Below are positions 32,444 through 47,400 of a stretch of 64,000 bases of DNA, in pieces (the stretch's first letter is position 1; every line of letters begins with the position of its first letter). Below the pieces are notes generated by a model. The model was not told where the DNA came from. It saw only the letters and a list, made by a program, of their open reading frames with translations, and did not search any database. A program made the position numbers and the translations under genes. This stretch comes from Portibacter lacus (GTDB lineage Bacteria > Bacteroidota > Bacteroidia > Chitinophagales > Saprospiraceae). Location of the stretch: positions 124,001-188,000 of the forward strand of contig NZ_JAJNKA010000009.1 of assembly GCF_021533215.1 (NCBI RefSeq), written 5' to 3'.

Positions 32444-35400
32444 ATGGCGAACTTTATTTTACGTACATCATTAACACCACAAGGACAGAATTCTAATTTA
32501 TTAGATTCAGGCCTTAACCCTTCTTCAAAAAATAGTACCAATTCTGTGCTAAAGCAATTTTGCATGAAATTGACATTATTTACTATTTTGATTTTGAGTT
32601 CATTCTCTTTGAACGCTCAGTGTCCTGTTATTCAATTTCAGGATTTAAGAGGTGTAATTGGATTCCCACAATTTGATAATACAAGTCAATGCGGAGATGC
32701 AGATACACTTTCACTTTTAGTTTTTACCGATTCTCCAGGAGAAATTTTAGGATTTAACCTAAAACTTGATCTTGTGGATGGCTTAAATTATGCCGGGATT
32801 AGCGAAACATATTATGGTGGAAACACAACTATAAGTTATGGTGGCGGTTCTCCTACTTGTCCTGAATTTTCATTGGGAGGTGTAACTGATCCTGATGATG
32901 TATTTATAGCAAGTATAGGTTTAGTACCTGATTGTAATTTGGATTTGAATGACCTGTATTATGTAGGAGTTGAATATGAGTACACTTTTATGGATACTTC
33001 TGGTAATATAATAGAATGTGAAGGTACCTTTCAGATCGAACAAGAACTTAACTCTGCGTTAAAGCGACCAGAGCTTAATATGAATACGGTATCACCTGTA
33101 ACAAGGAATATCACCAGTTTAGGACAGCCATATTGCCAGACTATGGTTGTTTCTCAAGATGGATTGCAAGCTAGTTTGAATGAAATGACATTTGAAGTAA
33201 CTAACTTCCCTACTATTGATCCTAACGTTTCTATAGTAAGTATATCAGCTAATGCAATAGATCTTCCATTTACAGCTAACTCAGATTCTTCTGTAATTGC
33301 TGTTGTAGATGGTTCTTACTTTATAGGTAACACATCACCGAATCCAACAGATGATAAATTTAATACAGGTGAAAAAATAACATTTAGTGTATGTTATCAA
33401 TCTGATTTATGTCCAGAGCAAAGTATTTTTAATCCAGTATATGAAGCGTCATACGGTTGCGGTGGGGATGTTTGTAATAGTACATCACAAGTTGGAACTG
33501 TTAGGGTTCAGCCTACAGGTGCCGCAGATCCAATAGCTAGTGCATCTTTTACAGGGCCATTACAAATATGTGGAAATGCTGGTACTATTACCTTATCGGT
33601 AACTAACCCAGGAGATCCTGGTTTAGAAAATACATATACGGATCTTTCAGTAGGATATGAAACATGTGAGCGTACGAATCTAGGAATAGGGGAGGTAAGA
33701 ATTGGTGCAACAGTGCTTTCTGATAGTGATTATTCTTGGATAGGAGATGATCTTAAGATTAATTTTGATAGTCTCGCAGAAATTCCAGGTTCGGGGTTAA
33801 CAGATGCAGATGGTGATGGATATTTTGATGATCTAGAAGGTGGCGCTACAGTTAATCTTGAAATTGATATGATCATAACATGTGGTATTAACGAAGTTGA
33901 TGCTACATCATTAGAATGTCCTACAATTAACTGTCCGTTTGCAACATTCTTTGTTGAGGCGAAGGCTAATTGTGGAAATACATTCAGCAGATTTCCATCA
34001 GTTGAACCTTTCAATCTTAATTATGGCCCTACAGGTGTATTAAATGATAATGAAGTCAATATAGGTACTACAGCTAATCCTATTCAGGGATATGATTTTG
34101 GCCAACATGGAACGCCATCCAATAATTCGACTCCACTTCCACCAGCAACGATTGATTATGTTTTCTGCTATGATTTTGGATCTGAGAATATAGATCCATG
34201 TCCTACAGGAGCTGATTATAGTCTAAAATTAACATTTTCAGGAACGCCTAGAATTGTTCAAGATTATGAAGTAGTACCAGGTTCTATGGCTTATAGTGTA
34301 GATAATGGAGCTGATATAAGTATTCCAGACGGAAACGCTACATTTATGACTCCGGATCCAGCGACTCCAGGAATTCGTATGTTAACAATAGATGGTGGAG
34401 CTGTAAATAATACCGTATGTTATAAAATGCAATTGCAATTAGATACTGCATATTGTAGTCCTAGACAATTTGTAGCCGTTTCACAACAAGTGGTTGAATA
34501 CTGTTCTGACTGCGATTGTGAAATAGTAAAAGCTTGTAAGAATACTCAGTTTGTTTCGGATCCTCAATACTTTGATTGTGTATGTCTAGTAGGTCACGAA
34601 ATAGAGGTAACAAGAAAAAATCTTGGTTTTACAGATCATACAATGACCACAAGAGTTGATAGACAAGTATTATTAGATAATTGTCCTGCTGATTTAACAA
34701 ATTTCGGTCCTGGTGATACCATGGCTGTTGCTGTAAAATACGATATAAAGGATTTGGATGCGATAACTAATATGAATATGTGGTTATTTAGTGCACGAGT
34801 AGAAAGTACTTCTGGTTTATTGAATACTGCTGAGTTGCCATTAACTCCAGATCGAAGAGCAGGTGGTATTGTTAAATGGGAAGTAATTAAAGCTGGCCAA
34901 TCACCAGTAGAATTTTCGTTTGGAGATTTTGCATCTTGCGATAGTAGAACAGGAAATACATATTCTACCAATGACGAGAGAGATGGAAATGAAATAGAGT
35001 ATGGATTTGCGGCTCTATCTGATAGAGGTGTTCAGGATTTAACAACAGATTATGACGTAAATACTATTTATCCAGGAAACAGTTCTCTTGATGGATACGA
35101 CAATACGATAAACGCATATCTATATGTAAGAAACGCACAGCAATCAAATGAATGTGGTACAACAACTAATAGCTCTGGAGGTAATTGTTTGCAGGAATTC
35201 TTTGACTCCTTTAATTTTGCTGTTGGAGATACAATAAAGGTTTATCATGAGTATCCAATGAAAAGAAATCCGTACCGTGCTGCTGCAATTGCTGCAGGTG
35301 AAAATCCAGGGATTAATAATAGCATGCGGTTACGATTTAACATGACAATGTATAATTATGATGAATTTGGTAATGCGAATTATTGTTATACGACATTAGC

Positions 35401-38400
35401 ATCTTCTTGTAATAGTTATCCTATTGTCAATGTAGCCGAATATGGTGGGGTTACTGCTATCACAGAATTAGACCTAGATAATTGTGGTGGATCAGCTAAG
35501 CACACTTTTTCTATCGCTAATCCTGCACCAACGGGTTGGTACCAATGTGAATTTAGACCTATTGCAAACATTGACGATGTGGATGCTCCGATGTTCGGAC
35601 CATTTGCTTACTGCAGTAATGCAATGGTAGAAGATTATGATGGAAATATCATCCCATTAGAAGTAGACAGTACGATTAATGCATATTGTACAACTGTTGC
35701 TTCTGTAACCGGACAGATTTGTGCAACTGAAGATGCAGGAATAGGAGATGGAAAGGTGATTTTTGATCTCTCATCTCAAGGGGTCAGACCTCTTGGTGTC
35801 GGATTAATGAATGATGATAGTTTAGTGATGAGCTATGATTTATGTGCATTATGCCCGAATCCTTTTGAAATAGACTATGAACTGATTTACGATTGGTCAG
35901 ATATTTGCGATGCTCCACGAGATCCTGCAGGGTATAGATGTAATACAGGTGGAGTTAATGGGGTATATAGTTATTGTGACCAATTAGGAATTTCAGGGAA
36001 TTACTATAGTGCTTTGAACTTAGATACATTGCAATATCACTTAGATGAATCTAGTGTTGATTTTATTGTCAATGATAATAGAGTAGATGATGCAGGAATG
36101 TCATCAGCCAACCAAGGACCTGAGTTGATTGCTTCAGGTGGACCGGGAACAGCAGTTGAATACCAAGAAATACTTCTATGTAATGCAGATGCAGCTTTAA
36201 CTCAAAGTAGTGTAAGTGGATCCGTTACTGTTCCTAATAGTGTGAAATTTGTAGGGGCCTATAGAGATGCTTCTAATGCAAGTCCATTACCTACAACCTT
36301 AGTGGCAGATGATGGAACTTACAAAACATATTCGATCGCGACAGATGCGACATCGCTTGCTCCAGGAGAGTGTGAGACAGTATTTATAGGAACTACTTTA
36401 TTGTTCTGTCCTGAATTACCTGCTCCTCCTCCTCAAATATGTGTAAGTGCAGTATCTGGTTGTGCTGACCCTGATGTAACAACAGCCCTAGCAGGAAGTG
36501 GAACTTGTGGTTCTGCTGAAGACTGTTATGCGTATATTGCTGGAGAAGCAGACTTACAAACAGAGTGGTATAACACACCAGAGAATACGGACTTGTGCCA
36601 AACAGACACTTTTTACATCAGAGTAAAAAACACGAAACAATTAGCATTGTTAAACCTGGAGACAGTTGTTAACATTCCTCCTGGAATAACAATCGTCCCA
36701 GGTAGTTGGGAAGCAGCTTATCCTGGTGGATCTGTAGGATTAATGGGTACATTTGGAACATGGAATCCAATTACTCCGCAACCGAACGCTAGTGGAACAG
36801 CATATACATTTGTGGATGATGATTATAGTGCGGACATTGTAAATACAGGACTGCCTGGTGTATTTGCACAATTAGATAGTAATAATGTATCCTTTAGATT
36901 TGTAGCTGTTACAGAATGTGATGAATTCATTTCAGGGTCTAAGTTTACAACAGAAACAACGGCTTCGGATCCATGTGGCCCTAACAGGTTAGAGTCAGGT
37001 GTAGTAGATTCTCCTCCGATGATCATTTCAGGGGCAGATCCGAGACAGAGTGCTCAAATTTTAACAACAGCACAACCTAAAAATTCATATTGTATAGATG
37101 GACCATCTACATTCGGTCTAACTGCACTTAATATAGGAGAAAACCCAACGGCTTCTGAAGTTCAGACATGTATTACGATACCAATGTCATCATTAACTTA
37201 CGAGGCTAATTCAATATCTTTTACGAATCCATCTTATACACCAACCACTATAACAGAGGAAGTTTCGGGTAATGATGTAATCGTATGTTTCGATTCGCCA
37301 CCCTTAAACCCAGGACAGAAATTCAGTGTTCAGTTTATGGCAACTCAGCCACAAACAGCTGAATGTGGAGTGATCTTGCTTGGTATGGATGTGAAATCAT
37401 TCCAGCCAGCAGTTCAATGTGAATCAATACCAGAAATGAGTTGTGGTGTTTATATTCAGAATAGTATTAATCCATCATTGGTCTTAGAAATGGGTCCTCC
37501 ATTACAAACAGTAGATGTAAGACTTAACAGACAATGTAATGCTGGGACTGATCCAGAAAATATGTGTTATGAAATAGATCTAGTGAATCCTGGTGAAATG
37601 AATTACACAGGAGATATCACAATAGGAATACACGACGACGTTCTAGCTGATGGAGTTTATGATAATATAGTTGACGAAGAACTAGCAAGTTTTGTACATT
37701 CAAATGTTTCTGTAGATGCAGGAGCGATGACAACGATCACGATGTGTCTTGATGTTCCAGCTGCTCAGGCTTGCCCTATATTATTGAGACAAACTTTCGC
37801 GACAGCATGTGCATGTGATGAAGCCATCACACCATTTAATAATATACCACCTGCATTTTTAGACACCATAGAGAATGTGGTTTTATGTGCTGGTGATCCA
37901 TTCACCACTGAAATATGTGGAGATTATACATTTACTTTAGAACCTGCAGAAGGTGGGGTCATTACAGAAAATGGTAGTACATTATCTGTGACCTTGAACT
38001 CAGGATTTGGAATTGATGAAGCTGTTGTATTAATAGCTACAGAGAATATAGGAGATTGTAAATCTGAAGCAAGTGTAGATTTATTTAGCACTGGTGACTA
38101 TATGCCTGCTGATTTAGCATTCCAAGTTTGTGAAGGAGAATGTATAGATCCAGACTTAATGATTCCTGATAATATTGCTGAAGGTTCTACGATAACAATT
38201 ACACAGGCAGGAACTGCAACAATGGGTGCTGATCTTAATATGTCTAATCCTGAAATATGTGGGCTTGTGCCTAATATGACAGACACTTATACAGTAACAA
38301 TAACTTCTAGTCCTACATGTTCATATGAATTTGATTTTACGGTAGAAGTATTACCAATTCTTGCTCTAAATATTACGGAAGAAGAAGTATGTAACCATCC

Positions 38401-41400
38401 ACTTTTCGGAGGAACAATAGAAGCTGAGACAGGTTTTGATAATTACCAATTTTTCTTTGTGTTACCTAATGGAACAGAAGTACTAAAATCCGCTGGATCT
38501 TCGAATACCTATAATACAGATGTAGAAGGAGATTATGTTATAAAAGCAACTAGCGCTGCTAATTTATGCCCAGCTGTAGGTTATGCTAGTATCAGTTCTG
38601 ATTTCTGTGTGGACTTAGCACTTAAAAAAGAAGTGGTTAGCATCTCACCTGGACCAACACCTACTACAGGTGGAACAGTTCAATATCGAATTCGTGTTTA
38701 TAATCAAGGCGGAGTAGATATGATGGATGTAGATATTACAGACTACGTACCAGTTGGCTTGACAAATAATGATGGAAATTGGAATCCTGGAGGTCTAAGT
38801 AACGGGCCAGTTACATATAATGCTCCAATTGCAGTTGCAGCTGGGGATTCAGCAGATGTGTTTATAACATTGACTGTAAATGAAGGAGCAAACTTCGAAA
38901 ACACAATCAACATTGCCGAAATATCAGGCATGACCAATACAAGTGGCGAAGATGTAAGTCTAGACGATATAGACAGCACACCAGATGGAGATCCACTAAA
39001 TGATGCGGGAGGAAATCCTAATAGTGGTTCTGATAATGTAGTAGGGGGAGATGGAACAAATGGTGGCGGAAGCCTTGGAGACTCTGATCCTTTAACGGAT
39101 GAAGATGATCATGATCCAGCTACTCTTGATGTATTTGATTTAGCATTGACGAAAACGGTAGATCCGGCAAGTGTTCCTCCTTCTGGAATGTTTACTTTAG
39201 GAGATACTATAAACTTTTTTGTAACTGTAATTAATCAAGGATCTATAGATGCTACAGACGTAGTAATAACTGATTTGATTCCTTGTGGAATGGAATTCTT
39301 TGATGAAAATTTATCTACTAATGTTGGAGCAGGATGGGGAACAGCAACTTTAAATTTAGATGCTAGTTCAGGATATCAAACTCAAACTACAATAGCTTCT
39401 ATTCCTGCTGGAACTTCAGTTCAGGTTCCAATTAAAATGGTACTCGCACTTCCTACTGGAGGTTTAGGACATACTCTTTGTGGTGTTGGAATGGACTCAT
39501 ATCTTAACTATAGTTACATTGAATCTGCTTTAGATGGAGATGGAATGCCAGTTTCTGATATAGATTCAGATCCAGGTTCATTTACACCAGAGGAAGAAGC
39601 AACGACGCCTAATGAAAGTGGAGATAATGATATCACAAGTACAGGAAATGGTCAGCCAGGTAGTCAAGATGACAGTGATCCTGCGAACATAGAAATTTTT
39701 GACCTGGCATTGTCTAAGATATTGAATCCTGATAACGGACCTTATCAGTATAACGATGTTGCTACCTTTGAAATATGTGTTACTAATCAAGGGAATGTTC
39801 CTTCTGATGATCTTCAGATTGTAGATTATATTCCATCTGGATACGCATTTGCTCCATCTAATGATCCTAAATGGACTGATAATGGAGATGGCACAGCGAC
39901 ATATGATGCTGACCCAAGTGACTTTGCAGGAAATACTACTCCTGGCCAAATTGGATTTTTAGAGCAAGTATGTGTGAATATAGAATTGATAGTACAACCT
40001 TCGTCAGGTGATCCTCTGGCCTATGTGAATACAGCGGAAATAGCTGGAGCAAATACGGTAATAGACCCTGATGGACCTTTATTCCCTGGACCTCCAGTAT
40101 CAACACCAGTAACTGCAGATAATGATGGTGCTTTCGATACAGATATGACTAATGACGCTGGTGGTGCGTTAGGGACAGGAAGTGATGCAATGACTTCTGA
40201 TACAGATGATCCAGCAATTCAAGGTGATGGCACTGGTGCGCCAGGCGATACTGATCCTGCTACGGATTCAGACGATGCAGATATAGCTGCGATTGATATT
40301 GTCGATTTCGCATTAAAGAAGACGATTGCAAGTCCAGAAGCTCCATATGCTTATGGTGACACCATAACTTTCGAAATTACTGTTTATAATCAAGGAACAG
40401 TAACGGGAGAGAATATTGAAATTACGGATTATTCACCTATTGGACTAGAATATATTGCAAACCCATTAGTTAATCCTAATTGGTCGGGTTCTGATGCGTC
40501 ACATATGACTGTGATCGATGGCCCACTGGTATCAGGCGATTCTACTTCAGTTTTTGTTAAAATGATCGTTAATAACCTTGGAAATTCTCAAATTGAATAT
40601 ACGAACGTTGCAGAAATATCGGATGTAGATGACACAGATGGAAATAGTATCAGACTTGATGATGTAGATAGTACCCCTAATACTGATCCATTCGATGATG
40701 CGGGTGGAGCTGTTAATACAGATAGTGATAATGCTATCGATGGAAATGGAACTGGAGCAAATGGAGATACTGACCCTTTAACGGATGAAGATGATAATGA
40801 TCCAGCTTTCGTTCAAATCTTTGATTTAGCATTAACGAAAGAAATTGTAGGCGGTCCTTATTCAATAGGAGACCTCGTAGAATATCAAGTAACTACCATT
40901 AACCAAGGTAATACACCAGTTGCGAATGTAGTTCTTAGTGATTATGTGCCATCAGGTCTAGCATTTACTGCTGGAGAAAACATGGGTTGGGCTTTTGTTG
41001 GAACAAATCCAACGGGTATTACTATTAATACAACGATTACGGATACTATTTATCCAGGAGATGAATATGAAACAAGTTTATTCTTAAGAGTTCAGGTAGG
41101 AGATGGTTCTGTGGAAGCATATACTAATGTTGCTGAAATAACTTCTTTCGAAGACATTAATGGAAACAGTAGTACTGACGATCCTACGATCGTAGATTCT
41201 GACAGTACTCCTGATGATGATCCTACGAATGATGCAGGTGGTAACCCAGATTCTGATTCTGATGATTCAGTTAATGGAGACGGAACAGGAATGCCTGGAG
41301 ATGATGTAGCAGGTACAGATGAAGATGATGCAGATCCAGCTAAATTATCAATTGCAGATTTAGCACTGATCAAAACAACAGCTGAAACAGGTCCATTTAG

Positions 41401-44400
41401 CTACGGAGATACGATCACTTTTGATATCTCTGTTGTAAATCAAGGAAATGTAGTTGCTTCTAATGTAGAAGTTACAGATTATATTCCTAGTGGATTTGAA
41501 TATGCATTGTCTAATAATCCAACTTGGTCTTATGATGGAACAAATGCAACGACTATTATTACAGGTCCTGTTATAACTGGAGACTCTATAGTTGTTTCTA
41601 TAGACTTAGTGATTGTCCCTTCTGCAACTCCTGCAGATGCTTATACTAATGAAGCGGAAATTTCAGAAGCATTTGAAGAAGATGGTTTAACTCCTTTCGA
41701 TGATGTTGATAGTGAAGCAGATAATGATAATACGAATGATGCTGGTGGATCACCAATGACAGATAGTGACAATGCACTTGATGGAACTGGAACCAACGGA
41801 ATGGGTGTTCCTGATGATGCTGATGGAGCGACAGATGAAGATGATGCAGATCCAGAAATGATAGAAATTGTTGATGTAGCACAAACGAAAATGATAGCAT
41901 CAGCCGGTCCATTTATGTATGGTGATTCTATTGAATTTACCATAACTACCTATAACCAAGGAAATGTTCCTTTAACGAATATTGTAATTTCTGACTATAT
42001 CCCAGATGGATTTACTTTATCTGGAACAAGTGAAGGCGCCGGATGGGCAGTTTCAGCGAACGGTGCAGAGTTTATCATTACGGATATTCTTCTACCTGGT
42101 GAAGAAATTGAAACTCCAATTTTACTTATTCTAGGTATGACAACAGGTTCTAATAATGCCTACACGAATGTGAGTGAAGTAAGTATGATGACTGATACTT
42201 TAGGAATGGATGTTTCAGGAGATGATGTAGATAGTGATATCAATAACGATCCTACAGATAATGGAGGAGGAGAACCGAATACAGATAGTGATGATGCAAT
42301 AGATGGAGATGGAACAGGAATGCCTGGAGATACAACAGCATTGACAGATGAAGATAACTCGGATCCAGCGTTTGTTGAGATCTTGGATCTAGCAGTGATC
42401 ATGGAGAATAGTGATGATGTGATATCTATGTATGGTGATAGTATTACTTTCCCAATAACACTGACAAATCAAGGAAATGTAGCAAGTGATTCACCAGAGG
42501 TTACGGTGATGGTGCCAGACGGGTTCGCATTCGATGGAATGGCTAATCCAGATTGGATAGACAATGGAGATGGAACGGTAACATATGCTTACCCAGATAC
42601 CTTAGCACCTGGAGATTTAGAGATGTTTGATCTAGTATTGATAGCACAGCCAGCGACAGGAGATGGAGCATGGACGCCAGTAGTAGCCATAACAGCAGAT
42701 AATCCGATCAGTGAAACACCAGGGTTAACCGATATCGACAGTGATATAGATGGAGATCCAAGCAATGATGCAGGTGGAAATCCAACACCAGATACAGGTG
42801 ACGGACCGATCGTAGGAAGTGATGATAGTTTGACAGGAGACGGAAGTGGAAATCCAGACGATACAGATCCAGCAACAGATAGTGATGCTTCAGATCCAGA
42901 ATTCGTAAGAATCATGGATGTGGCACAGACGAAAATGGTAATTGGAGCTGGACCATATGTTTATGGTGATACGATACCATTCTTGATCACGACCTATAAC
43001 CAAGGAAATATAGCCTTAGTCAATACTGAGATCAGTGATTATGTACCATTAGGATTTACTTACGCAGGAGACATCAACACTGGATGGACAGGAGTAGATG
43101 GTCCAGGCGACCAAACGATCACCTATACTATTCCTGATACGATTATCGGAGGAACAAGTGTAGAAGATACAGTGATGTTGATCTTAACAATGACAACAGG
43201 AGGATTAGATAATTATACGAATACATCAGAAGTAAGTTTTGCACAAGATACCTTGGGTAATGATACGGATGGCAATGGACCAAACGGAGGCTTAGATGAT
43301 GTAGATAGTGATATAAATAATGATCCTACAGATAATGGAGGAGGAGAGCCAAATACTGGTAGTGATGATGCAATAGATGGAGATGGAACAGGAATGCCTG
43401 GAGATACAACAGCATTGACAGATGAAGATAACTCGGATCCAGCGTTTGTTGAGATCCTGGATCTAGCAGTGATCATGGAGAATAGTGATGATGTGATATC
43501 TATGTATGGTGATAGTATTACTTTCCCAATAACACTTACAAATCAAGGAAATGTAGCAAGTGATTCACCAGAGGTTACAGTGATGGTGCCAGATGGGTTC
43601 GTATTCTATAGCGGAGGCAATCCAGATTGGATAGACAATGGAGACGGAACGGTAACATATGCTTACCCAGATACCTTAGCACCTGGAGATTTAGAGATGT
43701 TTGATCTTATACTATTCGCACAGCCAGCGACAGGAGATGGAGCATGGACGCCAGTAGTAGCCATAACAGCAGATAATCCGATCAGTGAAACACCAGGATT
43801 AACCGATATCGACAGTGATATAGATGGAGATCCAAGCAATGATGCAGGTGGAAATCCAACACCAGATACAGGAGATGGACCGATCGTAGGAAGTGATGAT
43901 AGTTTGACAGGAGACGGAAGTGGAAATCCAGACGACACAGATCCAGCAACAGATAGTGATGCTTCAGATCCAGAATTCGTAAGAATTATGGATGTAGCAC
44001 AGACGAAAATGGTAATTGGAGCTGGACCATATGTTTATGGTGATACGATACCATTTTTGATCACGACCTATAACCAAGGAAATATTGCCTTAGTCAATAC
44101 TGAGATCAGTGATTATGTACCGTTAGGGTTTACTTACGCAGGAGACATCAATACTGGATGGACAGGAGTAGATGGTCCAGGCGACCAAACGATCACCTAT
44201 ACTATTCCTGATACGATTATCGGAGGAACAAGTGTAGAAGATACAGTGATGTTGATCTTAACAATGACAACAGGAGGATTAGATAATTACACGAATACAT
44301 CAGAAGTAAGTTTTGCACAAGATACCTTGGGTAATGATACGGATGGCAATGGACCGAATGGTGGCTTAGATGATGTAGATAGTGATATCAATAACGATCC

Positions 44401-47400
44401 TACAGATAATGGAGGAGGAGAACCGAATACAGATAGTGATGATGCAATAGATGGAGATGGAACAGGAATGCCTGGAGATACAACAGCATTGACAGATGAA
44501 GATAACTCGGATCCAGCGTTTATAGAAGTATTTGATTTAGCACTGATACTAGGAGCAAGTGAGGATACATTAACCATGTATAACCAAACTGTAACTTTCC
44601 CTGTAACGATTGCGAATCAAGGTAACGTAGCAAGTGAATCACCAGAGATTACGGTGATGGTGCCAGACGGATTCGCATTCGATGGAATGACTAATCCAGA
44701 TTGGGAAGACAATGGAGATGGAACCGTAACCTATGTGTACCCTGATACATTGGCACCAGGTGATTCTGAAATGTTCGATTTAATATTGACATCTCAACCA
44801 GCTTCAGGCCCTGATGCATGGACACCTATTGGAGAAATCACAAGTGATAATCCAATAAGTGATACACCAGATATCACGGATATTGATAGTACACCAGATG
44901 ATACATTTGATAATGATGCAGGAGGTGCAGCAGATCCAGATAGTGAAGATGGAAACTTCCCAGGAAGTGATGATATCCTTGATGGTGACGGTACAGGAAT
45001 GATAGGAGATACAGATGCAGCAGGTGATGAGGATGATAATGATCCAGAACTTGTTAACATCTTTGATCTTGCATTGACTAAGAAAACAATGATGACTACT
45101 GGAAACTCTTTCGGAGATACAATCCAGTTCATGATTAAAGTATATAATCAAGGAAATATTCCAGCTACGAATGTAGAAATTACAGATTTTATGCCTGATG
45201 GCTTTGATTATGTAACTTCTAACGATACGACAGGCTGGTCTTTTGATCCAGGATTAATGACAGCGACGATTCAGTTAGCAAATGATACGATCCAACCAGG
45301 AGATTCGTTAACTGTAAATTATTATGTAACCATCATGATGAGTAACATGGGAGATGCATTCCAGAATCAAGCTGAGATAAGTGCAGCTGAGGATGACAAT
45401 GGGAATAGCACTGATGATGGCTCATTAGTGGATGCAGATAGTACGCCAGATGATGATAATACAAATGATCCGGGTGGAAATCCTGGAACTGATTCGGATG
45501 ATTCTATAGACGGAGACGGAACAAATGGAGGTGGATCACCAGGTGATACCAATGCTGATACAGATGAAGATGATTCAGATCCAGCATTAATACAAGTGAT
45601 CGATGTTGCAATACAAAAAACGATTGTTGATGGACAAGCTCCATATTCTTATGGCACTCCAGTTAATTTCTTAGTAAAAGTGATTAACCAAGGAAACGAG
45701 CCATTACATAATGTAGAGGTAACAGATTATATTCCTGTTGGCTATACTTATGATGTAGCAAGTGATGCTGCGGGTTGGGCATATGATTCAATAAGTTCAG
45801 TTGCAACAACCGTTATTCCTGGACCTATGAACCAATGGGATAGCACAGAAATCATTATAACATTGATTCCAGAAAGGATGATTCCTTCTAATGACCCTGA
45901 AGCATGGACAAATGTTGCAGAGGTAAGTGAAATGTTTGATGGAGAAGGGATGGACATCAGCGGAGATGATATCGATTCGAATGCAGATGATGATCCAGAC
46001 AACGATCCGGGTGGAGCAGCTGGAACGGATAGTGATGACAGCTTGAGTGGAGACGGAAATAATGGTGGAGGTGCACCTGGAGATACAGATGCTAATAGTG
46101 ACGAAGATGATTCGGATCCTGCATTACTGCCTATTTTCGATCTAGCATTGACTAAGCAATTGGTTTACCCAGATAGTATATATGCGTTTGGTGATGAAAT
46201 GGAATTCTTTATTACATTGGATAATCAAGGAAATATTCCAGCTACGAACATTTTAGTAACAGAATATGTCCCTGGAGCATTGACAGAAGTAGGAGCAACT
46301 AACGATCCTACGTGGATGTTTGGCGGTGCAACTGCAACGTATCTATATGAAGATACTCTTCAAGCAGGTTCTTCAGACACGATTTACTTAAACATGGTAT
46401 TCCAGATTGGTTCTTCAATAGAAGATTATGTGAATTATGCAGAAATAAGTGAGGCAGCTGATACGATGGGTAACAATACAACGGACAATCCAGATGTCTT
46501 ATATGATATAGATAGTACGCCGGATGATATCGCAGATAATGATGCAGGTGGTAATCCAGATACTGATAGTGATGATGCTGTAGATGGTGATGGTTCTGGA
46601 ATGTTCGGAGATGAATTAGCAGAGACAGATGAAGACGACCATGATCCAGTACAACTGGGATATGTAGATATGGCATTAGTGAAAACACTAGTTACTACTG
46701 GACCGGTTCAAGTAGGCCAAGATGTAACCTTTAATATCGAAGTGATTAATCAAGGTACATTCCCTATGGTTGCTGTGGAAGTAGTAGACTATATTCCTGC
46801 AGGATTCGAATTAAGTGCTGCCAATGGTGGAGCATGGACAGAAGATGTAGATGGAAATGCAAGAATGACTTTAGCTGGTCCTATTGGATTTGAAGAATCA
46901 GATACTGTTCAGATTATTCTAACGGTTCTACCGAATGCGAATGCGGATAATATGGTCAATGTTGGAGAACTTTCTGAATTCTTCTTTGAATTCGGTGACG
47001 AAGCGACCGATCATGACATCGATTCACAGGCTGATACAATTCCTGACAATGATGCAGGTGGCATGGTTTATACTGATAGTGATGATGCAGTGGATGGTGA
47101 TGGAACAGGAATTCCTGGAGATGATGTTGCAGCAACGGATGAAGATGATGCAGATCCTGCAGTACCAGAAGTACTAGATCTTTCCCTAGTTAAAACAGTT
47201 GCAGAAGGTACTGCTCCTGTAAGACCTGGTGATTTGGTTACTTTCAATATCGAAGTGTGTAACCAAGGTAATGTACCAGTAGAAGGAGTTACCATATACG
47301 ATACTATTCCATCGGGTCTAGCGAAAGATCCAAGTGTAATGGATGGTTGGACATTGGTTAGTGAAAATACATATGCTTATGTAATCACAGAAAGATTACT

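Noticed and set aside
39578-45552. Many minus-strand frames of 60-125 codons rich in Ser/Pro across the DUF11 array
   Set aside because: They mirror the Asp/Gly/Thr-rich repeats of the giant gene and recur at its period; no start signals or families.
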